Shown: piece after piece, positions 25,627 to 33,961 of the stretch | Layout: the number at the start of each line of letters is the position of its first letter | Numbering within the stretch: position 1 is the first letter of the stretch | Source: Gammaproteobacteria bacterium | Lineage (GTDB): Bacteria > Pseudomonadota > Gammaproteobacteria > Pseudomonadales > Pseudohongiellaceae | DNA length: 64,000 nt | NCBI GenBank assembly: GCA_002706685.1 | Contig: PALV01000020.1 | Coordinates: 62,001 to 126,000 of the forward strand | Reading direction: 5' to 3' | Position numbers and translations under genes: made by a program | The notes under the pieces: model-generated | Told to the model about the DNA's origin: nothing | What the model saw: only the letters and a program-made list of their open reading frames with translations | Databases searched by the model: none

Positions 25627-26858
25627 AAGCGACGCTCCACACTACTGAGCGGCCTTGTTATTCGCTGCATCAGGGTTTCCTCACCGGTCACCACATCCGC
25701 GGTGAACTGCATACCCGGCTGCAACTGATACTGCGCTCCTGCATGTTCAATGACACTGTTTGTGCTGGCCCTCACAAGGTATACGGGCTCGTTCACCTCA
25801 AGCGGTATCAGATGCTCTCGTGGATCGATCACCGTACCTGATATTCTTGCTACTTCGGCGCTGTGTGTGCCATACAACTGGTAGGGAAATGCGTCGTAAC
25901 TCATCATCAACTCCTGTCCCGTCCTGAGCTCTCCAATGGCTCTGGACGGCAAATACAGATGAGCTTCCAGTTCCTGACTCTCCGGCAGCACAGTCAACAG
26001 CGGCAGGCGGGCGTCCACAGACTCCCCCACGTCGTACATCAGGTTATCAACGATGCCTGATACGGGAGCTACAATGCTCTGAGCTGACAGAATCTGCAGC
26101 TCAGCACGGCGCTGTTGCAGCTGCAGCAGGTTAGCTGCGAGACTCAATTGCTGGTCATGGGCCTGTGCCTTCAACATTTCCAGCTGCTGAGTTGCGTCCA
26201 ATAACGTCGACTCTCTGCTGAGCAGTTCTGCTTCAGAAGACTTGCTCTGTTGCTGCAAGGTGACCTGCTCGGATCTGATTCGATCCAACTCTCGTCGTGA
26301 GATAAGGTCACGGTCAAACAATATCTGATGTTTGTCGTAATCGCTGTCAATAATTTCAAGACGCTGTTTCAATAGTTGATGTGCCTGCTCCGCGACACTC
26401 AATTCCTCAACCAGGCTCTGGGTTCTGCTGTGGAACTGTTGTTGCTCGATACGAGTCTGCAACTCTTGATTGACCTGACGCGTCTCCATAAGCTGTATCT
26501 GGCTATCTACCAGCGCTATCTGCTCCTGCAGCTGATTCTTTCCTGTGACGTCAAATCCCGGTGCGGTGATTGTCATCAACACCTGCCCGGCTTCTACCTG
26601 GTCACCTTCCTTGATGTTGATCGCCGAAATTGTGCCAGCAGTAATTGCAAACACTTTCGATTCGCCAACTACTGGGCTGAGATAACCACGCACACGCTCT
26701 ACCTGCTTGAATGTCGCAAAGGTGGCAAACAACAAAAACACCAGACAGGCCATTAGCGCACCAGCCACCATCAATCTCACCGAGACTGGTTGGTACAGTA
26801 TTCCATCACCAAATTGAGAACCACGACTAAATAGCAGGGCTTCTTCCCGAAACAACAT
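25623..26858 (-). CDS. HlyD-family membrane fusion protein (CvaA-like)
   Basis: A 411-aa periplasmic adaptor for a type I secretion system. It has one N-terminal membrane segment (VRLMVAGALMACLVFLLFAT), a lipoyl half-motif (GYLSPVVGESKVFAITAG), a long coiled coil from about residue 90 to 260 rich in Gln, Leu and Glu, the second lipoyl half (SGIVDNLMYDVGESVD) and a C-terminal beta-barrel. Such proteins link the inner-membrane exporter to TolC. ATG 26858 is chosen since GGAGG lies 9 nt upstream; it starts 5 nt after the acyltransferase stop. The stop overlaps the ABC exporter start. The outer-membrane channel gene is not in the window. Confidence 0.9.
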   Translation of the reverse strand: MLFREEALLFSRGSQFGDGILYQPVSVRLMVAGALMACLVFLLFATFATFKQVERVRGYLSPVVGESKVFAITAGTISAINIKEGDQVEAGQVLMTITAPGFDVTGKNQLQEQIALVDSQIQLMETRQVNQELQTRIEQQQFHSRTQSLVEELSVAEQAHQLLKQRLEIIDSDYDKHQILFDRDLISRRELDRIRSEQVTLQQQSKSSEAELLSRESTLLDATQQLEMLKAQAHDQQLSLAANLLQLQQRRAELQILSAQSIVAPVSGIVDNLMYDVGESVDARLPLLTVLPESQELEAHLYLPSRAIGELRTGQELMMSYDAFPYQLYGTHSAEVARISGTVIDPREHLIPLEVNEPVYLVRASTNSVIEHAGAQYQLQPGMQFTADVVTGEETLMQRITRPLSSVERRL

Positions 26859-26863
26859 GTCGG

Positions 26864-28144
26864 TCACCCTCCGACACGCTGTTGACTGCACGCTATTATC
26901 GATTGCCGGTCCAGATACCTTGGCAGCTCAGCTAGAAACTTCCACTGCTCCGGATGGCGTCGTATCCATGCCTCCGCCAGTTTTGCAAGCTTCTGGGTAA
27001 TTCGTTGACAGGCGACGTCCAGGCGCTCCCCATGAACTGGCCTTGCATCAATCTCCGCCTGCATTTCAATATAACTTGCACCACTTTGTTCGAATGTGCA
27101 GAACGGGAGTATTGGCGCCTTACCCATGATCGCCAGCAGTGCAGGCCCCTTGACGAAACGCGCGCGATATCCAAAGAAATTTACTTCTGTCGTCTCTCCA
27201 AAATCGTCACCCAGATCGAACAGAATGTTCAGGGTATGGTTACCTTGGCGCAGCCTGGCCACTATCTCCACCGGGTCATACTGACCATGCAGCAGTACGT
27301 GATGTTGACCCTTTCCACCCTTAAACTGGTGCTGCAGTGCTGGGCTGTCATCCTCACGTTTTAATGTGATGACACTGCGCTCTGGAGATGCGTGTGTGGC
27401 AATACGCTTCATCGCGCCGACAAAATCTCCCATATGAATAGTGACCAGTACGCGAGATTCCTGATTCTCTTGTATCATTCGCTGATAGGCACTTTCTTCA
27501 GGCCAGACGAAGCGGCTCAACTGAGCGTTATCAGTGTTACGAGTCTGGTAGTGCGCCAGGCGCCAACAGTAAAAAAACGCGGTCATATGCTGCTGCTGAA
27601 TCAGCAGCCTGGCCACACGCCTTTCAGGCTCGCTGAGCAGAACACCAATTATCTGTCGCCGCAGCTGCCTGGTCACACGTTCCTCTTTCAAAAGCGCCTC
27701 AGAATAGCTCGTGCAATGGCTGACGAGTTTTAAGTAAGCCCTCAGCAACGGGTGCCCAACTATGGCGGCTTTTATCGATTCGTGTAACTTCCTGCGGCAT
27801 GACACATGTATCGACTCAATAATACTCATCGGCTGAGCCATCAGCTTTTCAATAACCCTCAGCTGTGCAGTCAAGCTTCCGATTCGTCTATCGCCTTGAG
27901 TGGGACTACCGACATTTCCGCAGAGAGCAGAGACCTGTGTACCATGCTCAGTTCTCAGAATCCGCAATCCATCGACTGGTAAATCCCCAACACGAATTGA
28001 GTGCTCTATAAAAGCCTGACTCCTGCGCCGGAGGCTTTGCGTAATACGGTCTTCTATGTGCTGACAACGTCTTTGAAAGTCCTGGCGATAGGCCAGCGAG
28101 CAGACGCCCCCTGCTGGCTCTTTGCTGGACCGGGCACCAGGCAT
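26864..28144 (-). CDS. LpxL/HtrB-like acyltransferase (LPLAT family), divergent
   Basis: A 426-aa protein whose C-terminal 250 residues resemble lipid A acyltransferases of the LpxL/HtrB family, which move an acyl chain from acyl-ACP to a glycolipid. The family's C-terminal motif is present (AEAWIRRHPEQWKFLAELPR), as is the GYRARFVKGPALLAIMGKAPI region. The catalytic box reads HMGDFVGA, so the acidic residue expected four positions after the His is a Val; an Asp sits one position earlier instead. An N-terminal stretch of about 130 residues is unlike LpxL. No strong N-terminal membrane anchor is visible. The start shares one base with the ACP stop (TGATG). In this operon it could transfer an ACP-bound acyl chain to a peptide or lipid acceptor before export. 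Confidence 0.72.
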   Translation of the reverse strand: MPGARSSKEPAGGVCSLAYRQDFQRRCQHIEDRITQSLRRRSQAFIEHSIRVGDLPVDGLRILRTEHGTQVSALCGNVGSPTQGDRRIGSLTAQLRVIEKLMAQPMSIIESIHVSCRRKLHESIKAAIVGHPLLRAYLKLVSHCTSYSEALLKEERVTRQLRRQIIGVLLSEPERRVARLLIQQQHMTAFFYCWRLAHYQTRNTDNAQLSRFVWPEESAYQRMIQENQESRVLVTIHMGDFVGAMKRIATHASPERSVITLKREDDSPALQHQFKGGKGQHHVLLHGQYDPVEIVARLRQGNHTLNILFDLGDDFGETTEVNFFGYRARFVKGPALLAIMGKAPILPFCTFEQSGASYIEMQAEIDARPVHGERLDVACQRITQKLAKLAEAWIRRHPEQWKFLAELPRYLDRQSIIACSQQRVGG

Positions 28145-28431
28145 CACGTCGCAACCTCGGCATGAATCGCAGTAAATATCAGCTCCACCAGGTCACCCAG
28201 TGTCGACACCTGTATCAGCATGGACTCGTCGACATCTATGCCAAACTCGGCTTCCAGCTCAAAAACAAGCTCTACCAGCTTCAGGGAGTCGAGCCCCAGG
28301 TCGGCAATGCGAATGTCCTTGTCATAGGATTGCAGACATGGCTCCTTGCCACGGGTGGCTTGAGACGCTGTGACATTAATCTGCTCCAGCAATTTATTCT
28401 CGATGCCGGTTCTTATCAGAGACTCAGGCAC
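28144..28431 (-). CDS. Acyl carrier protein
   Basis: A 95-residue carrier protein with the phosphopantetheine attachment site at Ser49 in ADLGLDSLKLVELVFELE. Helix II and the acidic surface are typical of discrete ACPs. It is distinct from the housekeeping AcpP because of its N-terminal extension (about 30 residues) and its location between a fatty acyl-AMP ligase (8-nt overlap) and an acyltransferase (1-nt overlap). FAAL enzymes load fatty acids directly onto such dedicated carriers. It therefore should hold the activated chain for oxidation or transfer by neighbouring enzymes. Confidence 0.93.
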   Translation of the reverse strand: MPESLIRTGIENKLLEQINVTASQATRGKEPCLQSYDKDIRIADLGLDSLKLVELVFELEAEFGIDVDESMLIQVSTLGDLVELIFTAIHAEVAT

Positions 28432-30088
28432 AGTTGACCTCCTTGTCCAGCAAACTCTGCATCAGCGATCTGCACTGATCGCGCTTGATTTTTCCACTCG
28501 TTGTTAACGGCATACGTCCACTTGAGAGAACGTGGGCTCCCTCTGGAGCCACACCGGTCAGCTCAAGTACAAAGGAAACAATCCGATGCAGGTCGAGACT
28601 GGCTATGGCTCGAGTACTTTCCAGAATCAGCGCCAGTGTTTCACAGCCGTCACAGTTGACTGCAACTGCTGCACATCTTCCAATACCATGCCTGGTAAAC
28701 CTGTGTTCAACCTGCCCCTCAATGAACTCTGCACATAGTGGTTTGCCCCGGACTTTGAGCATACTGTTCTCTCGCCCGGTCACATACAGCAGTCCCGCTC
28801 TGAAATATCCGCGATCGCCGGTACGCAAAAATCTGCCGGAAACGTCGTTAAGCCGTTGACCAAAAACCCTGCCATCACTTTCAGTTTCACGGGTATATCC
28901 GCTCGCCACTGATGCCGATTTAACCCATATCTCACCTTCCTGACCGTCTTCGCAACAACGTCGCCTTACGGTATCCACTATTTTGATAACTCGACTGCTA
29001 CTCCCAACAGCAACGGCTTGATCATCCCTCTTGTTGAGGCTTTCCCGGTCAGCCTTCAAGCCTTGCACTCCGCTGACAAATAATGTTGCCTCGGCAAGCC
29101 CGTAACAGGGGAACAGTGCCTGGTCCTGCATGCCATATCGACGCAGTGCCGTCAGAAATTCCCGGAGGGTACGGTAACTGACTCGCTCTGAGCCGCAGTA
29201 AGCCAGGCGCCAGCAACTCAGGTCCAGATCCGTGTCCAACTGACCTGACTGGGATATCTGCTGCAGGCATCGTCGATAGGCGAAACTTGGACCACCGGAA
29301 ATGGTGACGCGGTATTTGTCGATGGCGGCAAGCCACTTAAGTGGTCTGGCAACAAATGTCTTGGGCGACAGAAAGTAATTGTGGATTCCCGCATAGACTG
29401 GCTGGATGACGTGACCAATCAGGCCCATATCGTGATGGAACGGCAGCCATGACAGTCCGACATCATCCCTGTTGCATTGGAATGCACTGCTTATCTGCCT
29501 GACATTAGCCAATATATTGCTGTGCGAGATCGCCACTCCTTTGGGTTGGCTGGTGGATCCCGACGTAAATTGTATGAATGCAACATCGGATGCCTGAGGC
29601 GATTGCAGCTTAAGCGGTGACTGTTGAAGACTGAACTCCAGCAGCGACGACAGTGTGTATACCGGCACCTGATCGACCTTGATCAATGCAGCCAGAGTCT
29701 GCCCTGTGAGTACAGCGCGGACACCTTGTTTACTTAGCAAGGCTGCCATCCCGGACCAGGATGTACCTCGGGGTTTTGTGCTTGGTACCGGTGTGACACC
29801 TGCCAACACAGATGCCCAGAATGCCAGCACGAACTCCGGTCCATGTGAATAAATCAGGCCAAGTCGCTTCCCCGTAAGGCCAATACGCTGCATACCACAG
29901 GCCAGCTTTTGCGCCTGGTCGAGCAAGCCTGACAATGTCATCTGGCATTCCGGTTTGAGATCTGCATTCAAAAACGTGTATATCAGTTTTTCAGGTTCTG
30001 CTGCCGCGCGGCATCGCAATAAGGCCGGAAGTGTCTCCGACTCTGCAGTGCGGTCATGGGCAGCCGTTGCTACAAGCCGATTTTGCAT
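28424..30088 (-). CDS. Fatty acyl-AMP ligase (FAAL)
   Basis: A 554-aa adenylate-forming enzyme of the FAAL class, which converts a free fatty acid to acyl-AMP and passes it to an ACP instead of CoA. FAAL features are visible: the P-loop (FIQFTSGSTSQPKGVAISHS), the diagnostic LSWLPFHHDMGLIG motif, the A5 motif CYGLAEATLFVSG, and the A10 lysine (PLTTSGKIKRDQC). ATG 30088 is chosen because AAGGA lies 8 nt upstream; the longer frame begins at 30112. It is the first gene of the five-gene operon (FAAL, ACP, acyltransferase, fusion protein, PCAT) and diverges from a diiron oxidase gene across 136 nt of shared promoter region. FAAL-ACP pairs are known to start lipopeptide and polyketide assembly. Confidence 0.93.
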   Translation of the reverse strand: MQNRLVATAAHDRTAESETLPALLRCRAAAEPEKLIYTFLNADLKPECQMTLSGLLDQAQKLACGMQRIGLTGKRLGLIYSHGPEFVLAFWASVLAGVTPVPSTKPRGTSWSGMAALLSKQGVRAVLTGQTLAALIKVDQVPVYTLSSLLEFSLQQSPLKLQSPQASDVAFIQFTSGSTSQPKGVAISHSNILANVRQISSAFQCNRDDVGLSWLPFHHDMGLIGHVIQPVYAGIHNYFLSPKTFVARPLKWLAAIDKYRVTISGGPSFAYRRCLQQISQSGQLDTDLDLSCWRLAYCGSERVSYRTLREFLTALRRYGMQDQALFPCYGLAEATLFVSGVQGLKADRESLNKRDDQAVAVGSSSRVIKIVDTVRRRCCEDGQEGEIWVKSASVASGYTRETESDGRVFGQRLNDVSGRFLRTGDRGYFRAGLLYVTGRENSMLKVRGKPLCAEFIEGQVEHRFTRHGIGRCAAVAVNCDGCETLALILESTRAIASLDLHRIVSFVLELTGVAPEGAHVLSSGRMPLTTSGKIKRDQCRSLMQSLLDKEVNCA

Positions 30089-30224
30089 ATCACTGTTCCT
30101 TGTGACTATCAATTTCCGCCGTGGTTACCAAGAGTTTAAGCACAGACATCTGATATTTTCCTGAAAAATAATTTCCGGCAGATCTCGATCAACCTGTCTA
30201 ACATCCAGGTTAGGTATCTATGCA

Positions 30225-31253
30225 ATGACGGCGGTAAACAATATGTACACAGGCACCAGTTCCAGCAATGAAAGGGCCATGAGTCATACAAACATGAACT
30301 ATGTAAATTCGCTGCAAAGCGCATTCCTTCTGGGCTACCTTGATAAAAGTCCAGGCACGTCAGGAACGCGTACTGAGACTCGCCAACGTATGCTTTATGA
30401 GTTGGCAAACGCGCGGGTGTGGAATGTGCAGCAACAGATTAACTGGGACATGTCGAAGCGCAGCTCTGCCTTTCCGGAGTGTAAAAGCAATGATCCTCTT
30501 GACGCCTACCAGCCTTACCAGTCACTTTCCCGAGAACAGCGTCGTGCGCTGAGCTGGCATCGTCATGCGATGGAGCTCAGCGACATACTTCACGGCGAAC
30601 AGGCCGCTCTGTTACTGTCAGCGCAATTGTTGTCCGTTGTACCCACCCCAGCAGCAAGACTGTTCATGAGTAGTCAGGTCTCGGATGAGGCCCGGCACGT
30701 AGATTTTTTTATTCAGTATATGGTCGCGGCGAAGCTTCCTGTTTCAGCGCCCAACAATCAGCTCGCGAGGCTTATTCATGACGCGCTGCAAAGCCCGGAC
30801 TGGCGTTATAAGTTCAGTGTATGCCAGGTCCTGATTGAAAGTCTGGCTCTGGCCAGATTCAGGGAGCTCAAAAGCATTAGCAGCATACCGGCGCTGCAAC
30901 AGGGGCTTGCATTGATATTGCAGGATGAAGCCAGGCATGTGAAATTCGGCACTGACACATTGCACGAAGCTTTCGCAGATCTCACACCAGAGGAACGAGA
31001 ACTCAGAGGCAGCCATCTGCTGCGAAGCGCCCTGCTACTGATCGATACAACACACAGTAGCGCGGCACTGGCGCGTGAAGGCCGCTGGGATGCCGCACAT
31101 CTTCGATTGCACCTGCGACAATACCGTATTCGCCATCCTGAAATTGCCCGCCAGAGGCTGCGGCAACTCAGCCTGAACATGAGCTCAGCGGGCCTCATGA
31201 CGGACAATGTGCGCAAGCGCTTTGAGCGCATCACCAACCCTACCAATAGCTGA
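30225..31253 (+). CDS. Ferritin-like diiron oxidase/oxygenase
   Basis: A 342-aa helical protein with two repeats of the diiron ligand pattern: Glu125, then Glu155-x2-His158 (SDEARHVDF); and Glu205, then Glu235-x2-His238 (QDEARHVKF). Two carboxylate plus ExxH sets, spaced about 30 residues apart, are the hallmark of ferritin-like carboxylate-bridged diiron enzymes such as acyl-ACP desaturases, ribonucleotide reductase R2 and AurF-type N-oxygenases. The [D/E]EARH form is close to the soluble acyl-ACP desaturase motif. It diverges from the FAAL-ACP operon, so an ACP-bound fatty acyl chain is a plausible substrate (desaturation or hydroxylation). Starts at 30225, 30243 or 30279 are possible; none has a decisive ribosome binding site. 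Confidence 0.82.
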   Translation: MTAVNNMYTGTSSSNERAMSHTNMNYVNSLQSAFLLGYLDKSPGTSGTRTETRQRMLYELANARVWNVQQQINWDMSKRSSAFPECKSNDPLDAYQPYQSLSREQRRALSWHRHAMELSDILHGEQAALLLSAQLLSVVPTPAARLFMSSQVSDEARHVDFFIQYMVAAKLPVSAPNNQLARLIHDALQSPDWRYKFSVCQVLIESLALARFRELKSISSIPALQQGLALILQDEARHVKFGTDTLHEAFADLTPEERELRGSHLLRSALLLIDTTHSSAALAREGRWDAAHLRLHLRQYRIRHPEIARQRLRQLSLNMSSAGLMTDNVRKRFERITNPTNS

Positions 31254-31314
31254 CTGCTTGCTCTACAATCGGGTGTCTGGCTGACACAATAATTCATTTA
31301 TCAGAGCGGTACCC

Positions 31315-32076
31315 ATGATCACATCACCCGATCCGAATATTAGCTATCAACTGACACACGGCGTTTTTGTAATGCAGATTCAGCGACCCGAAAAAAAGAA
31401 TGCGCTGACACAGACCATGTATCAGGCATTGGCTCAGGGCATTTCGGCTGCTGAAAAAGACGACGATGCGCGGGTGATTCTGATTCGTGGTGCTGAAGAC
31501 TGTTTCACCAGTGGCAACGATGTTAATGACTTTGTTAAATCGTCTGACGTCGGCACAGAGCGTCCCTCTGTTCAGTTCATGAAGGCTATCGCACATGCCG
31601 GCAAACCGGTGGTAGCGGCGGTTGGGGGGCTTGCCATCGGTATTGGAACCACCATGCTGCTGCACTGTGACCTTGTGTATGCGGCTGAGGATGCTTACTT
31701 CCAGCTGCCATTCACCCGTCTGGGTCTGTGCCCGGAAGCCGGCTCCAGTGCCTTGCTGCCGCAGATCCTGGGCCACCAGCGCGCCAGCGAGCTGTTGCTG
31801 CTGGGTGATCGGTTCTCCGCCGCCAAAGCTCATCAGTATGGCATGGTGAATGAGGTGCTGCCTTCGGCTGGTTACCTTGAACACGCCATGGCCAAGGCGA
31901 CAGAGCTGGCCAAATTGCCTGCGGATGCAGTACGCACCTCAAAAGCACTGATCAAGCGCAACCAGGCATCGCCGATGAACGATACGATTCAGGCCGAACT
32001 GCTGCAATTCTCACGACTGCTGCAATCACCTGACGCCCAGGCGATTTTCCAGGCATTTCTTAACAAAAAGAAATAA
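31315..32076 (+). CDS. Enoyl-CoA hydratase/isomerase family protein
   Basis: A 253-aa crotonase-fold enzyme. The oxyanion-hole motifs are present: IQRPEKKNALTQTMYQAL, GAEDCFTSGNDVNDF and AVGGLAIGIGTTMLLHCD, followed by the FTRLGLCPEAGSSALLP region. The catalytic Glu pair of classic enoyl-CoA hydratase is reduced to CPEAGSS (one Glu) typical of isomerase or broad-function members such as PaaG-like proteins. It is on the same strand as the diiron oxidase gene, 61 nt downstream. It may serve ordinary beta-oxidation rather than the neighbouring acyl-ACP system. No terminator is evident before the convergent J-domain gene. Confidence 0.9.
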   Translation: MITSPDPNISYQLTHGVFVMQIQRPEKKNALTQTMYQALAQGISAAEKDDDARVILIRGAEDCFTSGNDVNDFVKSSDVGTERPSVQFMKAIAHAGKPVVAAVGGLAIGIGTTMLLHCDLVYAAEDAYFQLPFTRLGLCPEAGSSALLPQILGHQRASELLLLGDRFSAAKAHQYGMVNEVLPSAGYLEHAMAKATELAKLPADAVRTSKALIKRNQASPMNDTIQAELLQFSRLLQSPDAQAIFQAFLNKKK

Positions 32077-32110
32077 GACCCGGCTCGTACACTGGCCCGG
32101 CAGTTTTCAA

Positions 32111-32881
32111 TCAGGCTCGTTTCCCCAGCAAAACATCACGAGCCTCGTTGAGCCGCTGCGCCAGGTAGGGCGAGCCTCCCCGGTCCGGGTGCAGCTTCTG
32201 CATCAGACGCCTGTGGGCAGCCATGATTTCCTCCCGGGTGGCGCCAGCCTCAAGCCCCAGTATTTCCAGCGCCAGTGACTCAGACATTGTATCGCTGTCT
32301 TGATGTGCACGTTCACCGCCCGTCTGGCCTGAGGCCGAATCACTCTGCTCACGCCAGTCAGGATGCATCCGATCCAGATAGGCTTCCAGCAATTGCAGGG
32401 TATCAGCGTCGTCCTGGCTCTCCTGCGCCAGTTCCAGCAGGTCCGGAAGACCCAGTTGCGACAGCCGCTTGCCCTGAAACTGACCTTGCAGGACCCGTCC
32501 GTCCATTGCCCCCGTGCTGTGCTGCAGCTCCATCGCCAGCCAGTCAGTTTTAACTGTAGAGCTGCCAGAGCGACGTCCACCGCTGCCAGCAGGCCCTGAA
32601 CCCGTCGAGGAGCGCCGCAGACGTAACATGGACGCGAGCTGCATCAGCCAGTGGGCATTGCGCATCGCGAAGGTAAGCAGGAATATGATCGGTGCCAGTA
32701 CTGCCTGCACTGGCAGTCGTCCCATCAGGATCAGGGCCAGGACAAGCACCAATACCGACGTCAGTACAACCAGCCAGCGAAACTGCTGTTTTGTGAGTGA
32801 GTAATGTTGCCTGACGCGCAACAGCCCCCACCAGGCAAGCCCGATCAGCAACAGCGGGCCCAGCAGTCTGAAAATCAACAA
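32111..32881 (-). CDS. Membrane-anchored J-domain protein
   Basis: A 256-aa protein with two or three N-terminal membrane segments (LLGPLLLIGLAWWGLLRV, WLVVLTSVLVLVLALILMG, LAPIIFLLTFAM), a variable linker, and a C-terminal J domain (ALEILGLEAGATREEIMAAH, HPD in KLHPDRGGS). J domains stimulate DnaK ATPase, so this tethers DnaK activity to the inner membrane, similar in logic to DjlA though unlike it in sequence order. The apparent start is TTG 32881, supported by GGGAG 9 nt upstream. It follows a VWA-domain gene on the same strand by 54 nt, a pairing that suggests common function. Confidence 0.87.
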   Translation of the reverse strand: MLIFRLLGPLLLIGLAWWGLLRVRQHYSLTKQQFRWLVVLTSVLVLVLALILMGRLPVQAVLAPIIFLLTFAMRNAHWLMQLASMLRLRRSSTGSGPAGSGGRRSGSSTVKTDWLAMELQHSTGAMDGRVLQGQFQGKRLSQLGLPDLLELAQESQDDADTLQLLEAYLDRMHPDWREQSDSASGQTGGERAHQDSDTMSESLALEILGLEAGATREEIMAAHRRLMQKLHPDRGGSPYLAQRLNEARDVLLGKRA

Positions 32882-32935
32882 CGATGCAGTCTCCCAATCG
32901 TTTTAAGCAGCAGGACGGACAATGAGACTGGAAGC

Positions 32936-33682
32936 TTAACCGGATAGCTGTTGGCCAAGCAATTTTACTGAAGGGTGTGCACGACGACTGAAATCCTCCA
33001 GCGCCTTAATCCCGCCGCTGGCGTACACCGCAACGGCCTTCAACAGGTCACGCAGCTGCTCTGCACTGCCGTGATCAAAGGGCGAATATGCACCTCCGGA
33101 AAGCCGCGCCATCTCAACAAAACAGCGCTGCGCAGTAATATCCGGACCTTCCTGAAAAACAAACAGAGGCACCCGCAACAACCCCAGCTCGCCGGCATGC
33201 TGGCACAACACGTCCATGCTCTCTTCCATGCAGTCACCAACGTAAACCACGGCATGCACTTTCTCACGGCGTGTTTCAGCCTTGACGTGCTCCAGCAGTC
33301 TCTCAATCTTGGTGATGCCCGCCTGGCAACGTATCCCCGTCATTTGCGGCAGTAACTGTGAGGAATCTCCATACCAGTCGCTGGCTCGAAACTCGGCGAC
33401 ACCCCTGAAATAACAAAGCTGAATCTGCAGGCCACCTAGGCTGCTGGCACTGGCGAACATATCGGCCTGTAACTGCATTGCCTTATCCCAGGTTGCTTCT
33501 CTGGAGGCGGTGGCATCAAGCGCAAAAATCAGACGGCCACTGCGCCCATTGGTATTGACCGGCGGCATGGATTTAACCTGCTGCAGGAAATTACTGATGT
33601 CCGGGCGGGATGCCGGAAGCGAGTCGGCGCCGCGCTGCCGGGCTGGTGACTTTTTGTTGATGAGACTTTTCAGATCCTTCAT
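32936..33682 (-). CDS. VWA-like domain protein
   Basis: A 248-aa soluble protein with a von Willebrand A-like fold: RLIFALDATASREATWD carries a modified metal-binding site (DATAS in place of DxSxS), followed by VHAVVYVGDCMEES and a C-terminal FVFQEGPD segment. No signal peptide. Its start (ATG 33682) has AGG just upstream. It heads a two-gene unit with the membrane J-domain protein, so a chaperone-linked or co-regulatory role is possible; the function is not known to me. Confidence 0.75.
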   Translation of the reverse strand: MKDLKSLINKKSPARQRGADSLPASRPDISNFLQQVKSMPPVNTNGRSGRLIFALDATASREATWDKAMQLQADMFASASSLGGLQIQLCYFRGVAEFRASDWYGDSSQLLPQMTGIRCQAGITKIERLLEHVKAETRREKVHAVVYVGDCMEESMDVLCQHAGELGLLRVPLFVFQEGPDITAQRCFVEMARLSGGAYSPFDHGSAEQLRDLLKAVAVYASGGIKALEDFSRRAHPSVKLLGQQLSG

Positions 33683-33961
33683 GGCCTACCTCTTGATGGG
33701 ATCGCTGGGGATGAGCCCGCTGATACCGCAGAAAACAGCGCCGTATTATGTAGCACTGCCAATACGGTGACTTCAGCATAACAAACGCCCTTGCCTGAAG
33801 GAACTTATCCGGCGCTGTAGGCTTTAGACTCAATACCACAGCTCACGCAATGGCGTGGCTTTCGGATACTGCTTTGGCGCTTTTGAGTCGACATATGCAA
33901 TTGTCTCGGCAGACTCAACCTGGACGGGCCGTTTCCAAAGCGTCCAGATCTGCCAGAGATG

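Noticed and set aside
30136..30408. Minus-strand 90-aa Cys-rich frame near the FAAL promoter, considered as a possible precursor peptide
   Set aside because: No ribosome binding site or leader motif; it overlaps the start of the diiron oxidase gene in antisense.
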